From: Streptomyces sp. NBC_01669 | GTDB taxonomy: Bacteria > Actinomycetota > Actinomycetes > Streptomycetales > Streptomycetaceae | Direction of reading: 5' to 3' | NCBI RefSeq assembly: GCF_026339735.1 | Contig: NZ_JAPEQG010000001.1 | Coordinates: 7,556,001-7,620,000, forward strand | DNA length: 64,000 bases | Shown: one piece after another, positions 24,973 to 33,623 of the stretch | Numbering within the stretch: the first letter of the stretch is position 1 | How the letters are laid out: each line of letters starts with the position of its first letter | Program-made: the position numbers and the translations under genes | Notes under the pieces: model-generated | Database searches by the model: none | The model's input: only the letters and a program-made list of their open reading frames with translations | Told to the model about the DNA's origin: nothing

Positions 24973-25737
24973 TCAGGCCCAGGCCCCCCGCTCGCTCAGC
25001 ACCGTGCGCAGCGTCTCGATGTGATCGGTCATGATGCCATCCACACCGAGATCGAGGAGAGCTGCCATCCGCTCCGGTTCGTTCACCGTCCAGACATGGA
25101 CCTGGAGCCCGCGCGCATGGGCCTCCCGGACGAAGCGCCGGTCGACCACCCGGACTCCGTTCTGGCTCTCCGGGACCTGCGCGCACACCGCTCCGGCGCG
25201 CAGCGCGGCCGGTATGCCGTACGAGCGCAGTCGCAGACCCAGGACGCCGCGGACGCCGTACGAGGTGGCCAGCCGGGGGCCCGCGAGGCGGTGCGCCCTG
25301 GCCACCCGGGTCTCCGAGAACGAGCCGACGCACACCCGGTCCCAGGCGTCGGTCCGGCGGATCAGGTCGATCAGCGGGACAAGGGCAGGCTCGGCCTTGA
25401 TGTCCACGTTCCAGCGGGCGTCGGGAAACGCCTCCAGCAACTCCTCGAACAGCGGAAGCGGTTCACGGCCTGCCACCCGGGCTTGCCGCACCTCGCTCCA
25501 CGGCAGGTCGGCTATCCGGCCACGAGCGTCCGTCACCCGGTCCAGGGTGGCGTCGTGGAAGGCGACCAGACGTCCGTCCGACGTCGTGTGCACATCGGTC
25601 TCGAAGTAGCGGTACCCGGCATCGGCGGCCCGCCGGAACGCGGCCGTGGTGTTCTCGATCCCGTCCGCGGCTCCGCCTCGGTGGGCGAACGGGATCGTCG
25701 CGGGATGGTCCAGATAAGGGTGGCGTGCAGAGGTCAC
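24973..25737 (-). CDS. Glycerophosphodiester phosphodiesterase
   Basis: 254 aa from GTG 25737, which overlaps the yczE stop (GTGA). It hydrolyses deacylated phospholipids to glycerol-3-phosphate and an alcohol. Motifs: FAHRGGAADGIENT at the N-terminus, YFETDVHTTSDGRLVAFHD, and HVWTVNEPERMAALLDLGV near the end. No signal peptide, so cytoplasmic. The longer open frame upstream is a shadow of yczE. Confidence 0.88.
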   Translation of the reverse strand: MTSARHPYLDHPATIPFAHRGGAADGIENTTAAFRRAADAGYRYFETDVHTTSDGRLVAFHDATLDRVTDARGRIADLPWSEVRQARVAGREPLPLFEELLEAFPDARWNVDIKAEPALVPLIDLIRRTDAWDRVCVGSFSETRVARAHRLAGPRLATSYGVRGVLGLRLRSYGIPAALRAGAVCAQVPESQNGVRVVDRRFVREAHARGLQVHVWTVNEPERMAALLDLGVDGIMTDHIETLRTVLSERGAWA

Positions 25738-26435
25738 TGCGGCAGTATGGCCTCCTCCGATGGCCGGACGGTGACGGCGGTGGTGCCGGACCCCGGCGCG
25801 GGAGCGACGGTCTCGTCGGCCGGCTTCGCCTCGGGGACCGCGAAGAAGCGCAGGAACAGCTGGGCGAGCGGGCCGATGGACAGCGCGTACAGGACCGTGC
25901 CCACGCCCAGGGAGCCGCCGAGCAGGAAGCCGGTCGCCACCACGGCCACCTCGATCGCCGTACGGACCAGGCGGACGGAGCGGCCGGTGCGCCGGTGCAG
26001 TCCGGTCATCAGACCGTCGCGCGGCCCGGGGCCGAACCGTGCCGCGATGTACAGCCCCGTCGCGACACCGTTGAGCGCGATCCCCGCAACCATGATGACG
26101 ATCCGGGCCGCCAGGCCGTGCAACTCCGGGACGAGGGCGAGCGTGCCGTCCATGGCGAGGCCGATGGCGAAGACATTGGAGACCGTGCCGAGCCCGGGAC
26201 GCTGCCTCATCGGTATCCACAGGAGGAGGACCGCCGCGCCGACGATGATCGCGACGACGCCGATGGACAGCCCGGTGCGCTCCGCGAGGCCCTGGTGCAG
26301 CACCCCCCAGGGTTCGAGTCCGAGCCCGGCGCGGACCATGAGCGCCGAGCTCGCCCCGTACAGGGCCAGCCCGACGTACAGCTGCATCAGCCGCCGTGTG
26401 AGGTGCGCCCGGCGGGGGACGGCGGTGACGGACAA
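25734..26435 (-). CDS. YczE/YitT-family membrane protein
   Basis: 233 aa from a TTG at 26435 with GAGGGAG 7 nt upstream; no better ATG or GTG lies in frame. About five membrane spans, with QLYVGLALYGASSALMVRAGLGLEPWGVLHQGLA and ARFGPGPRDGLMTGLHRRTG typical of the YczE group. Such proteins are often encoded divergently from a MocR/YczR regulator, as here. Function is unknown; transport of a small molecule is the usual guess. The glycerophosphodiesterase start overlaps its stop. Confidence 0.8.
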   Translation of the reverse strand: MSVTAVPRRAHLTRRLMQLYVGLALYGASSALMVRAGLGLEPWGVLHQGLAERTGLSIGVVAIIVGAAVLLLWIPMRQRPGLGTVSNVFAIGLAMDGTLALVPELHGLAARIVIMVAGIALNGVATGLYIAARFGPGPRDGLMTGLHRRTGRSVRLVRTAIEVAVVATGFLLGGSLGVGTVLYALSIGPLAQLFLRFFAVPEAKPADETVAPAPGSGTTAVTVRPSEEAILPQ

Positions 26436-26491
26436 GATGTGCTCCCTCGTGTGGTGGTGGTGGACTGCCGCATGACACTCTGTGGCAGGGG

Positions 26492-26514
26492 ATTGGCTGC
26501 CAACTATGGCCAAT
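26492..26514. promoter_or_regulatory. Inverted repeat in the yczE-yczR divergent promoter
   Basis: ATTGGC (26492-26497), 11 nt, GCCAAT (26509-26514). It lies midway between the divergent starts, and a GTGGACTG direct repeat flanks it (near 26459 and 26525). A likely binding site for the downstream MocR-type protein. Confidence 0.45.
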
Positions 26515-26537
26515 CCGAGGAAGGTGGACTGATTTAC

Positions 26538-28037
26538 ATGGCGCAGTGGACTTCGGCCGTCGGTGCCGCGCAGCTCGCCCGGCAGCTCCAGGCCCAGCAG
26601 CAGAAGCCGATGGGCCCCGGCGCCCGCAGGCCCCCCGCCTATCGCGCGCTCGCCGACGGAGTCCGGCTGCTCGTCCTCGAAGGCCGGGTGCCGGTCGCCG
26701 CCCGGCTCCCCGCCGAACGCGAGCTGGCGCTCGCCCTGTCCGTCAGCCGCACCACCGTTGCCGCCGCCTACGAGGCGCTGCGGGCCGAGGGATTCCTGGA
26801 GTCCCGGCGCGGCGCGGGCAGCTGGACCGCGGTCCCGGCAGGCAACCCCCTGCCCGCGCGCGGCCTGGAACCGCTGCCCCCGGAGTCGCTCGGTTCGATG
26901 ATCGACCTGGGCTGTGCCTCGCTGCCCGCGCCCGAACCCTGGCTGACCCGCGCCGTCCAGGGCGCCCTGGAGGAGCTGCCGCCGTACGCGCACACCCACG
27001 GCGACTATCCGGCCGGGCTGCCGGCGCTGCGGCAGATGATCGCCGACCGCTACACCGAGCGCGGCATCCCGACGATGCCCGAACAGATCATGGTCACCAC
27101 CGGTGCGATGGGCGCGATCGACGCCATCTGCCACCTCTTCGCCGGGCGCGGCGAGCGGATCGCGGTGGAGTCCCCCTCGTACGCCAACATCCTTCAGCTG
27201 ATGCGGGAGGCGGGCGCCCGGCTGGTGCCGGTGGCGATGGAGGAGGGGATCGGCGGCTGGGACATGAACCGCTGGCGGCAGGTGCTGCGCGACGCGGCGC
27301 CCCGGCTCGCGTACGTCGTGGCGGACTTCCACAATCCCACCGGCGCGCTCGCCGACGAGAGCCAGCGGCGGGCCCTGGTGGACGCGGCCCGCTCCGCCGG
27401 GACGGTCCTGGTCGTCGACGAGACCATGAACGAGCTGTACCTCGACGCCGATGTCGAGATGCCGCGCCGGGTCTGTGCCTTCGACCCCGCGGGCAGCACC
27501 GTGCTCACCGTCGGCTCGGCCAGCAAGGCGTTCTGGGCAGGCATGCGGATCGGCTGGGTGCGGGCCGCGCCGGACGTGATCCGCAGTCTGGTCTCCGCCC
27601 GCGCCTACGCCGACATGGGCACACCCGTGCTGGAACAGCTCGCCATCAACTGGCTGATGCGCACGGGGGGCTGGGAGGAGGCCGTGGAGCTCCGCCGCGG
27701 TCAGGCGCGGGAGAACCGGGACGCGCTGGTCGCGGCGGTGCGGCGGGAGCTGCCGGAGTGGGAGTTCCAGGTGCCGCGCGGCGGGCTGACGCTCTGGGTG
27801 CGCACCGGCGGACTCTCGGGGTCACGGCTGGCCGTGGCGGGCGAGCGGGTGGGGGTGCGGGTGCCGTCCGGTCCGCGATTCGGCGTCGACGGAGCCTTCG
27901 AGGGGTACGTACGGCTGCCGTTCACGGTCGGCGGTCCGGTGGCGGACGAGGCGGCGGTACGGCTCGCGGCGGCGGCGGAGCTGGTGAGGTCGGGGGCGAG
28001 CGCGGGAGCGGAGGCGCCTCGCACGTTCGTCGCCTGA
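26538..28037 (+). CDS. MocR/YczR-type GntR regulator with aminotransferase domain
   Basis: 499 aa. A GntR winged helix (residues about 35-110, ARLPAERELALALSVSRTTV then YEALRAEGFLESRRGAG) is fused to a fold-type-I aminotransferase-like domain. The PLP lysine is K330 in VGSASKAFWAGMR. Such proteins sense PLP or a PLP adduct and do not catalyse transamination in vivo. Divergent position to yczE matches the YczR subgroup, which is thought to control that gene. ATG 26538 chosen because the frame upstream is a shadow of yczE. Confidence 0.9.
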   Translation: MAQWTSAVGAAQLARQLQAQQQKPMGPGARRPPAYRALADGVRLLVLEGRVPVAARLPAERELALALSVSRTTVAAAYEALRAEGFLESRRGAGSWTAVPAGNPLPARGLEPLPPESLGSMIDLGCASLPAPEPWLTRAVQGALEELPPYAHTHGDYPAGLPALRQMIADRYTERGIPTMPEQIMVTTGAMGAIDAICHLFAGRGERIAVESPSYANILQLMREAGARLVPVAMEEGIGGWDMNRWRQVLRDAAPRLAYVVADFHNPTGALADESQRRALVDAARSAGTVLVVDETMNELYLDADVEMPRRVCAFDPAGSTVLTVGSASKAFWAGMRIGWVRAAPDVIRSLVSARAYADMGTPVLEQLAINWLMRTGGWEEAVELRRGQARENRDALVAAVRRELPEWEFQVPRGGLTLWVRTGGLSGSRLAVAGERVGVRVPSGPRFGVDGAFEGYVRLPFTVGGPVADEAAVRLAAAAELVRSGASAGAEAPRTFVA

Positions 28038-28050
28038 CGGCCGAGGCGCA

Positions 28051-28098
28051 GCGGAAGGGGCGGGGAAGGGGCGCGTGATCCTTCCCCGCCCCTTCCGC
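28051..28098. terminator. 19-bp bidirectional terminator
   Basis: A perfect 19-bp stem (28051-28069 with 28080-28098) and a 10-nt loop between the convergent MocR-type and FtsK-like genes. Confidence 0.88.
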
Positions 28099-28102
28099 GC
28101 TC

Positions 28103-29728
28103 CTACTCGCTGAGCGACATCTGCTCGGGGGTCAGGGCGATCTCCGCGGTCAGTGCGTTCTGCGGGGTCAAGGGCGGCGCAGTCGCCGGAGTCGCCGGAT
28201 CCGGAACGGTCGCCTCGATCGGCGTCTGCCCCGTGGGCAGGAGATCGAGCACCGCCTGGCGGTGCGCCTCGCTCGTCGCGTCGTCGTACGGATCAGGCGT
28301 GGCCGGAACCTGGAGCCGCAGCACCGGACCGGTACCGAGCCGCACGTACCCCCGGCCGGGCGGGACGTCCGGGGTCGGTGTGGTGTGCGGCTCCAGGCCG
28401 AGCGCCGTCTCGATCTGGTCGCGGGAGTTGTGGCCGAGCACGACGCGGGCCCTGGTGTGGGTCCGTACCGTCTCGCTGAGCGTGTCCAGGCTGTCGAACT
28501 GATCGGCCAGTACCACGGTGACATTGGCTGCGCGGCCGTGCCGCAGCGGCACCTGCAGCAGCTCCTGCGGGTCGGGTCTGCCGTCGGCGGCCGCCAGATG
28601 ACCGAGGACGCTGGGCCGGTCCAGCAGGATCCAGAGCGGGCGCCTGGTGTCCTCGGGCGCGGAGTGCCCCGCCTGTCGGGCCCGGTTGGCGGCGATCAGC
28701 CGCCGCTCCGTCTCATGGGCCGCCCACTCCAGGCTGGCCAGTGCGCCGGCCAGCCCGCACTCGACGGCCAGCACACCGGCGCGCCCGGTCAGGCAGGCGT
28801 ACTCACCGGTTCCGCTGCCTTCGATGATGAGGATGTCGCCGTGCTGGAGCGCCTGGATGGCGATGGAGCGCATCAGCGTGGTGGTGCCGCCGCCGGGCTG
28901 TCCGACGATCAGCAGATGCGGCTCGGTGGAGCGGGCGCCGGTCCGCCAGACGACCGGGGGCGCGTCCCGGGTCGTGTTCCCGTCGGTCACCGGCACGGTG
29001 CGCTGCACCGCGTCGTTGTCGGTGAACCCCAGCACCGTCTCGCCCGGCGCGGTGACGAAGCGCTGTGCGGCGATCGAGGTGGGCAGTGCGTCGAGCACGC
29101 TCATGACGAGCTGGTTGCCCTCCTCGTTCCAGGCGAAGTGGTACTCGCGGCCACGGCCCGACTTGGCGTGCAGCAGCTGTTCGATCCGGGTACGGGAGGC
29201 GGTCTCGCTGTCGGTGAAGTATGCGGGGTACGAGACCTGGAGGCGGGTGACGCGACCGTCGCCGTCGAACGCGTAGCCGCTGAGCGCCTTGGCCCAGTCG
29301 CCACCGTGGGCGAACAGCGGACTGGGGTCCTCGGCGACGGAGAAGTGCGGCACGAGCGCCTCGTACAGCGCCTGCAGTCGCGCCGTCTCGGCCTTGCCGG
29401 GACCGGTCTTCGCGGGCGTGCGTTCCCGCCCTTTCCACGCGGCGGCGCCCATCACCGTGACCAGGGCGAGCAGCGGCCCGTACGGGATGAGCACCACCAC
29501 GAGTACGCAGGCCGCGACGAGGAACAGAATGGGATTACGCCGCTCCTTGGGCGTCGCCGCCCACTTCTGCCGTCCTGCACCCGCCAGCAGCCGCAGACCA
29601 CGAACGACCCTGATCAGCGGATGGAGGACGTCGGTGGCGTTGGCGGCGGCCGTGCGCGCGAACTCGCGACTGCGAGTGATCGAAGCGCTGCCGCTGCTCA
29701 GAATGCGGGGAAGGGGTCGCCGGGCCAC
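28103..29728 (-). CDS. FtsK/SpoIIIE-like membrane protein with degenerate P-loop
   Basis: 541 aa, GTG start. Two close hydrophobic spans (about residues 67-95, ILFLVAACVLVVVLIPYGPLLALV) precede a RecA-like domain. The P-loop reads GQPGGGTTTLMR (about residue 276), so the invariant lysine of GxxGxGK[ST] is replaced by Thr. The Walker B-like strand is WILLDRPSVL, without the usual D-E. ATPase activity is therefore doubtful. It is preceded by a 64-aa membrane protein, as in transfer-like modules, but no other plasmid gene is near. Possibly a structural FtsK relative. Confidence 0.75.
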   Translation of the reverse strand: MARRPLPRILSSGSASITRSREFARTAAANATDVLHPLIRVVRGLRLLAGAGRQKWAATPKERRNPILFLVAACVLVVVLIPYGPLLALVTVMGAAAWKGRERTPAKTGPGKAETARLQALYEALVPHFSVAEDPSPLFAHGGDWAKALSGYAFDGDGRVTRLQVSYPAYFTDSETASRTRIEQLLHAKSGRGREYHFAWNEEGNQLVMSVLDALPTSIAAQRFVTAPGETVLGFTDNDAVQRTVPVTDGNTTRDAPPVVWRTGARSTEPHLLIVGQPGGGTTTLMRSIAIQALQHGDILIIEGSGTGEYACLTGRAGVLAVECGLAGALASLEWAAHETERRLIAANRARQAGHSAPEDTRRPLWILLDRPSVLGHLAAADGRPDPQELLQVPLRHGRAANVTVVLADQFDSLDTLSETVRTHTRARVVLGHNSRDQIETALGLEPHTTPTPDVPPGRGYVRLGTGPVLRLQVPATPDPYDDATSEAHRQAVLDLLPTGQTPIEATVPDPATPATAPPLTPQNALTAEIALTPEQMSLSE

Positions 29729-29765
29729 GTCGGTTCTCCTGAGGGGTGGGAGCGGTCGCGGCGGG

Positions 29766-29960
29766 TCAGAACTTGATCCCGCCCAGGAGGCTGGCCAGGC
29801 TCGCGCCGCCCGCCGTGATGCTCGGTGCGATGGCGGTGCCTGCCAGATAGAAGCCGAACAGGGCGGTGACGAAGGCGTGCGAGCCCTTCAGACCGTCCTT
29901 CCTGAAGAACAGGAAGACGATGATGCCGAGGATGACGACGCCAGACATGGAAAGGTTCAT
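29766..29960 (-). CDS. Small two-span membrane protein
   Basis: 64 aa from ATG 29960 with AGGAGAA 7 nt upstream; the longer frame to 30011 lacks such a site. Hydrophobic segments SGVVILGIIVFLFF and FVTALFGFYLAGTAI are separated by a basic loop (RKDGLKGSH). It lies 37 nt before the FtsK-like gene and is probably co-expressed. Its size and place recall the small Spd-type proteins next to transfer ATPases, but no homology can be claimed. Confidence 0.7.
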   Translation of the reverse strand: MNLSMSGVVILGIIVFLFFRKDGLKGSHAFVTALFGFYLAGTAIAPSITAGGASLASLLGGIKF

Positions 29961-30019
29961 GAGTGGTTCTCCTGTTTGGGGGACAGTCACCATGAGTCCT
30001 TCCAGGCTCACAAAAAGTA

Positions 30020-30049
30020 TCTATAGGATAAAAGCTGTAATTGGGTGAA
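30020..30049 (-). promoter_or_regulatory. Promoter of the small membrane / FtsK-like operon
   Basis: Minus strand: TTCACC (30049-30044), 18 nt, TATAGA (30025-30020), in an unusually AT-rich patch (30005-30065) of an otherwise GC-rich gap 29961-30274. Two small hairpins (GGGT-GAAA-ACCC, GTGAAAA/TTTTCAC) overlap the -35 side. The rest of this 314-nt gap shows nothing else. Confidence 0.55.
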
Positions 30050-30274
30050 AACCCGATTTTTTCACTGGACTGGCCGACAGGGGAACGCGGTGCGGACGGA
30101 CCTTCCGGTGCCGCGCACCGTTGCGGCCTCACGCGACGTGATGCTTTGCCGCGGCCGGGGCGCGGCATGTGCGCTGCGGAGCAGTACCCTGTCGATTCAC
30201 TCGTACGGCCCCCACGGCGTACCACCCCCCTGGCAGGCAGCAGCGAAACCCGTTGATGGAAGGCGGTCCGTCCG

Positions 30275-30667
30275 ATGAGCGAAGCCCCCGAACCCGAGGT
30301 CGTCGAGCTGGCGACCAAGGTCTTCGACCTGGCGCGCCGCGGGGAGACCGAGGCGCTCGCCGCGTACCTGGATGCCGGTGTGCCCGCAAACCTCACCAAC
30401 GACCGGGGCGACACGCTGCTCATGCTCGCCGCGTATCACGGGCACGCCCCCGCGGTCGCGGCCCTCGTGAGCCGGGGAGCCGACCCGGACCGGGCCAACG
30501 ACCGCGGGCAGACGCCGCTCGCCGGAGCCGTCTTCAAGGGCGAGGCTGCGGTGATCGAGGCGCTCCTCGCCGCGGGCGCCGACCCGGACGCCGGTACACC
30601 GTCCGCAACGGATACCGCACGCATGTTCGGCAAGGCCGACCTGCTGGAACTCTTCGGCTCCCGCTGA
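30275..30667 (+). CDS. Ankyrin-repeat protein
   Basis: 130 aa. Three ankyrin units are readable: ETEALAAYLDAGVPANLTN, DTLLMLAAYHGHAPAVAALV with RGADPDRAN, and QTPLAGAVFKGEAAVIEALL with AAGADPDAG. A short helical cap lies at each end. It is probably a cytoplasmic protein-binding scaffold; small single-domain ankyrin proteins of this size are common in streptomycetes. Partner unknown. Confidence 0.85.
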   Translation: MSEAPEPEVVELATKVFDLARRGETEALAAYLDAGVPANLTNDRGDTLLMLAAYHGHAPAVAALVSRGADPDRANDRGQTPLAGAVFKGEAAVIEALLAAGADPDAGTPSATDTARMFGKADLLELFGSR

Positions 30668-30762
30668 ACGGGTTCGCCGTAAATGTGGTCGCGGTGGCGA
30701 AATGGGTGGGTCATCATGACGTCGCGGGCCCGATTCGGGCCACCGACGAGAGGCAGAGGAAG

Positions 30763-30819
30763 ATGGTCTACAGCAAGCAGAAGACGGCGGTCGGCCGATC
30801 ATGTTGCTGCGCGGCGTAG
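30763..30819 (+). CDS. Candidate 18-aa peptide ending in three cysteines
   Basis: ATG 30763, preceded by AGAGGAAG, encodes MVYSKQKTAVGRSCCCAA and stops at 30819. The TGT-TGC-TGC run could act as a cysteine-sensing leader, or the peptide could be a metal-binding microprotein. It lies 67 nt before the HEAT-like gene. Short frames of this size arise by chance, so only the good ribosome site and odd composition speak for it. Confidence 0.3.
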   Translation: MVYSKQKTAVGRSCCCAA

Positions 30820-30885
30820 TGCCCACCCGGCACTTGGAACTGCACAGTCCCGGTTGCGTCGACAGCTTGATGTGAGGCTTCTCCC

Positions 30886-32304
30886 ATGTTCGATCCGTTC
30901 ATAGCGCCGAGCGGCACCCTGCTCGGCCTGCTGCAGAGGGGCCGCGGCGACGGCACGCTCCACGCGCTCGCCGCACCGCGCCCCGAGGCCCTCGCGGCGC
31001 TCAACCACTGTGTCCTGAGCGACCCGCGTCACGACTGGCAGGTCGAGAACCGCTCCCTCTACTACGCACGCCTGTATCTCGACCTCGACGGCGGCATCGA
31101 AGAGATCGAGCGGCACCTCTGCGATCCCGACGACCACATCGACACCGACGACTCGCGGACCGGCCTGGCCCTCGCGGTCCTCGGCCACCTCGCCTCGTAC
31201 GGACGCGGCGACGCCCTGGCCCTGCTGAGGCGGTACGCGGCGACGGGCGCCAACTGGGCGTGGGCCCTCGACGAGCTGGCCCTGCGTGACGACGACGCCG
31301 GGCTCCGTTCCCTCGCCGTGCCCGTCCTCGGCCGGTTCCCCGCCACCGAGGAGGGCGCCGCCGAACTCGCGGCCGCCGTGCGGGACGCCTTCGAACCCCG
31401 GCCCTGGCGGCTGTGGGCCGACGACCCGCGTGAAGCGGTCGGCGCCCGGGTCAGGGCCGCCTCCGAACAGGGCTCGTTCGACCGCTGGCAGCGGCAGATG
31501 CGGCCCGGCGGCCCACGCCCCGGCTGGAGCGTCCAGGCCGTGTTCGACTGGGCCCAGCAAGGACTGGACCGCGGCAGCGTCCTCCACGTACCGGCCGCCC
31601 GCTGCCTGACTGCCGTCGCCGGTCCCGAGGACCGGCCGTTGATCGTCGAGACCGCCCGCAGCGGTCCGGACGGCGCCCGTTGCGCTGCCCTGCACTACCT
31701 CTCCGAGGCCAGGGACCCCGCTGTCCTCGACCTCATTGAGGCCGCGGCGGTCAGCCCGTCGAGCACCGTCGCCGACGCGGCCGTCGCCGCCTTCGAGCGG
31801 ATGTGCGGCGACGCGGCGGTGGACCGGGCCAGGAACTGGGCCCGACGGCCCGACGCGCTCGGCGCCTCCGCCGCCGGTGTGCTCGCCTGCCGGGGTGGAG
31901 CCGAGGACTCCTCCCTCGTCCTCGCCGCCCTGCGCGACGCCGTACGCGGTGAAGGACCGGACGCACCGCGCCTGTGGACCCTGGTCGACGGCACGGGCCG
32001 GCTGGGCATCGCCTGCGCCGCACCCGTCCTGCGCCATGTCTACCGGGAGACGTCCTCCTCCCATCTGCGCGGCCGGGCGGCCCGCGCGCTCGCCGCCACC
32101 GACCCCTCCTTCGCCACCGGCTTCGCCGTCGAATGCCTGTGGGACTGCGAGGAGTCCACCCGCGAGGTCGCCGCACTCCATGCGGAGACCGGCGACATCA
32201 GGGTCGCCGAACGGCTGCGCCGACTGGCCGCCGACCCGGCCGAGGAGGCCGAGGTGCAGACCGCGGTACGCAGCAGGATCGGGCCCGACGCCCCCGCTGC
32301 CTGA
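30886..32304 (+). CDS. HEAT-repeat-like protein
   Basis: 472 aa, all-helical, with repeated units such as AALHYLSEARDPAVLDLIEA and ADAAVAAFERMCGDAAVDRA, consistent with PBS-lyase/HEAT-type repeats over the C-terminal two thirds. No catalytic motif or signal peptide. It is likely a cytoplasmic scaffold or sensor. The start is preceded by GTGAGGCTTCTCCC. Downstream gene starts 140 nt later, so co-transcription is not certain. Confidence 0.7.
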   Translation: MFDPFIAPSGTLLGLLQRGRGDGTLHALAAPRPEALAALNHCVLSDPRHDWQVENRSLYYARLYLDLDGGIEEIERHLCDPDDHIDTDDSRTGLALAVLGHLASYGRGDALALLRRYAATGANWAWALDELALRDDDAGLRSLAVPVLGRFPATEEGAAELAAAVRDAFEPRPWRLWADDPREAVGARVRAASEQGSFDRWQRQMRPGGPRPGWSVQAVFDWAQQGLDRGSVLHVPAARCLTAVAGPEDRPLIVETARSGPDGARCAALHYLSEARDPAVLDLIEAAAVSPSSTVADAAVAAFERMCGDAAVDRARNWARRPDALGASAAGVLACRGGAEDSSLVLAALRDAVRGEGPDAPRLWTLVDGTGRLGIACAAPVLRHVYRETSSSHLRGRAARALAATDPSFATGFAVECLWDCEESTREVAALHAETGDIRVAERLRRLAADPAEEAEVQTAVRSRIGPDAPAA

Positions 32305-32444
32305 CCCGCTCCACGCACAGCAGGACGCAGCGCTTCGGGGGAGCGCGGCGTACCCGCCCACGGACGTCCAACGCTCATGGGACGTTCCCCGGGGGGAAAG
32401 ATCCAAGTCGGCCCAGTCACGTCCGGTGCGACGACAACACGGGT

Positions 32445-33623
32445 ATGCGTGTCGTCATCGTCACCGAATCCTTCCCGCCCGATGTCAACGGCGTGGCCCA
32501 CTGCACCCTGCAGACCGCTCGGCATCTCGCCGCGCGCGGCCATGAACCGCTCGTCATCGCTCCGGCCACCGCCGGCGCGACGACCACGTCCCGCTCCTCC
32601 TCACCCCCGTACCCGGGCACCCCGGGCGGCACCGACCTCTTCGCGTCGGCCGCGCCCTGCCCCGTGGTGCGCGTCCCGTCCCTGCCACTGCCCGGCTACT
32701 CCCAGGTCCGGGTGGCGCTTCCCAGCCGTCGGCTGACCGCGGCCCTCATCGCCCACCGGGCCGAACTCGTCCATCTCGCCGGACCGTTCGTGCTCGGCGT
32801 CCGCGGCATGGCGGCCGCCGCCCGGCTGGGGCTGCCGACCGTGGCCGTCTACCAGACCGATCTGGCCGGCTACGCCCGTACGTACCTCGGCGCCGGCGAG
32901 AGCACCGCCTGGCGCCGGATGCGCGCCGTGCACAGCGCCGCCGACCGCACGCTCGCTCCGTCGACCGCCGCCGTCCGCGACCTCACCGACCACGGGGTGG
33001 AGCGGGTGCGGCTGTGGCCGCGTGGCGTCGACACCGTACGGTTCCGGCCCGCGCTGCGCGACGAGGCGCTGCGTCGGCACCTCGCCCCCGGCGGGGAGAA
33101 GCTCGTCGGATACGTCGGCCGGCTCGCCCCGGAGAAGCACGTGGAACTTCTCGCCGGGGCCTGCGGACTGCCCGGGGTGCGGGTCGTGGTCGTCGGTGAC
33201 GGCCCGAGCGGCCCCTCTCTGCGCGCGGCTCTGCCCGGCGCCGTCTTCCTCGGCCGCAGGACCGGGGACGACCTCGCCCGGATCGTCGCGTCGCTGGACA
33301 TGTTCGTGCACACCGGCCCGTACGAGACGTTCTGCCAGACCGTGCAGGAGGCGATGGCCTCCGGTGTGCCCGTAGTCGCCCCGGCGGCGGGCGGACCGCT
33401 CGATCTCGTCGACCACGGGCGGACCGGGCTGCTGGTCCCGCCGCACGACACCGACGCGGTACGGGCGGCCGTCGGCGCACTCGTTGCGGACCCGGCCCTC
33501 GCGGCGGCGTACGGGCGGACCGGGCGGGCCATGGTCGAGGGCCGCACCTGGGAAGCCGTCGGTGATCAGCTGCTCGGCCACTACGACGAGGTGCTGCGCG
33601 ACCGGCCGGCGGTGGCCGCATGA
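32445..33623 (+). CDS. GT4 glycosyltransferase (mannosyltransferase-like)
   Basis: 392 aa from ATG 32445. GT-B fold: N-terminal VTESFPPDVNGVAHCTLQTA and C-terminal VGYVGRLAPEKHVELLAG, GRRTGDDLARIVASLDMFV, then the E-x7-E segment ETFCQTVQEAMASG with PVVAPAAGG. The N-terminal ESFPPDVNGV is typical of the alpha-mannosyltransferases of actinobacterial lipoglycan synthesis (MgtA-like). The next GT4 gene overlaps by 4 nt. No ribosome site is visible, and the start could be leaderless or further upstream. Confidence 0.85.
   Translation: MRVVIVTESFPPDVNGVAHCTLQTARHLAARGHEPLVIAPATAGATTTSRSSSPPYPGTPGGTDLFASAAPCPVVRVPSLPLPGYSQVRVALPSRRLTAALIAHRAELVHLAGPFVLGVRGMAAAARLGLPTVAVYQTDLAGYARTYLGAGESTAWRRMRAVHSAADRTLAPSTAAVRDLTDHGVERVRLWPRGVDTVRFRPALRDEALRRHLAPGGEKLVGYVGRLAPEKHVELLAGACGLPGVRVVVVGDGPSGPSLRAALPGAVFLGRRTGDDLARIVASLDMFVHTGPYETFCQTVQEAMASGVPVVAPAAGGPLDLVDHGRTGLLVPPHDTDAVRAAVGALVADPALAAAYGRTGRAMVEGRTWEAVGDQLLGHYDEVLRDRPAVAA

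Noticed and set aside
26300..26330. GGTTCGAGTCC, a tRNA T-loop-like sequence
   Set aside because: Lies inside yczE with no acceptor or anticodon stem around it; no tRNA found anywhere in the window.
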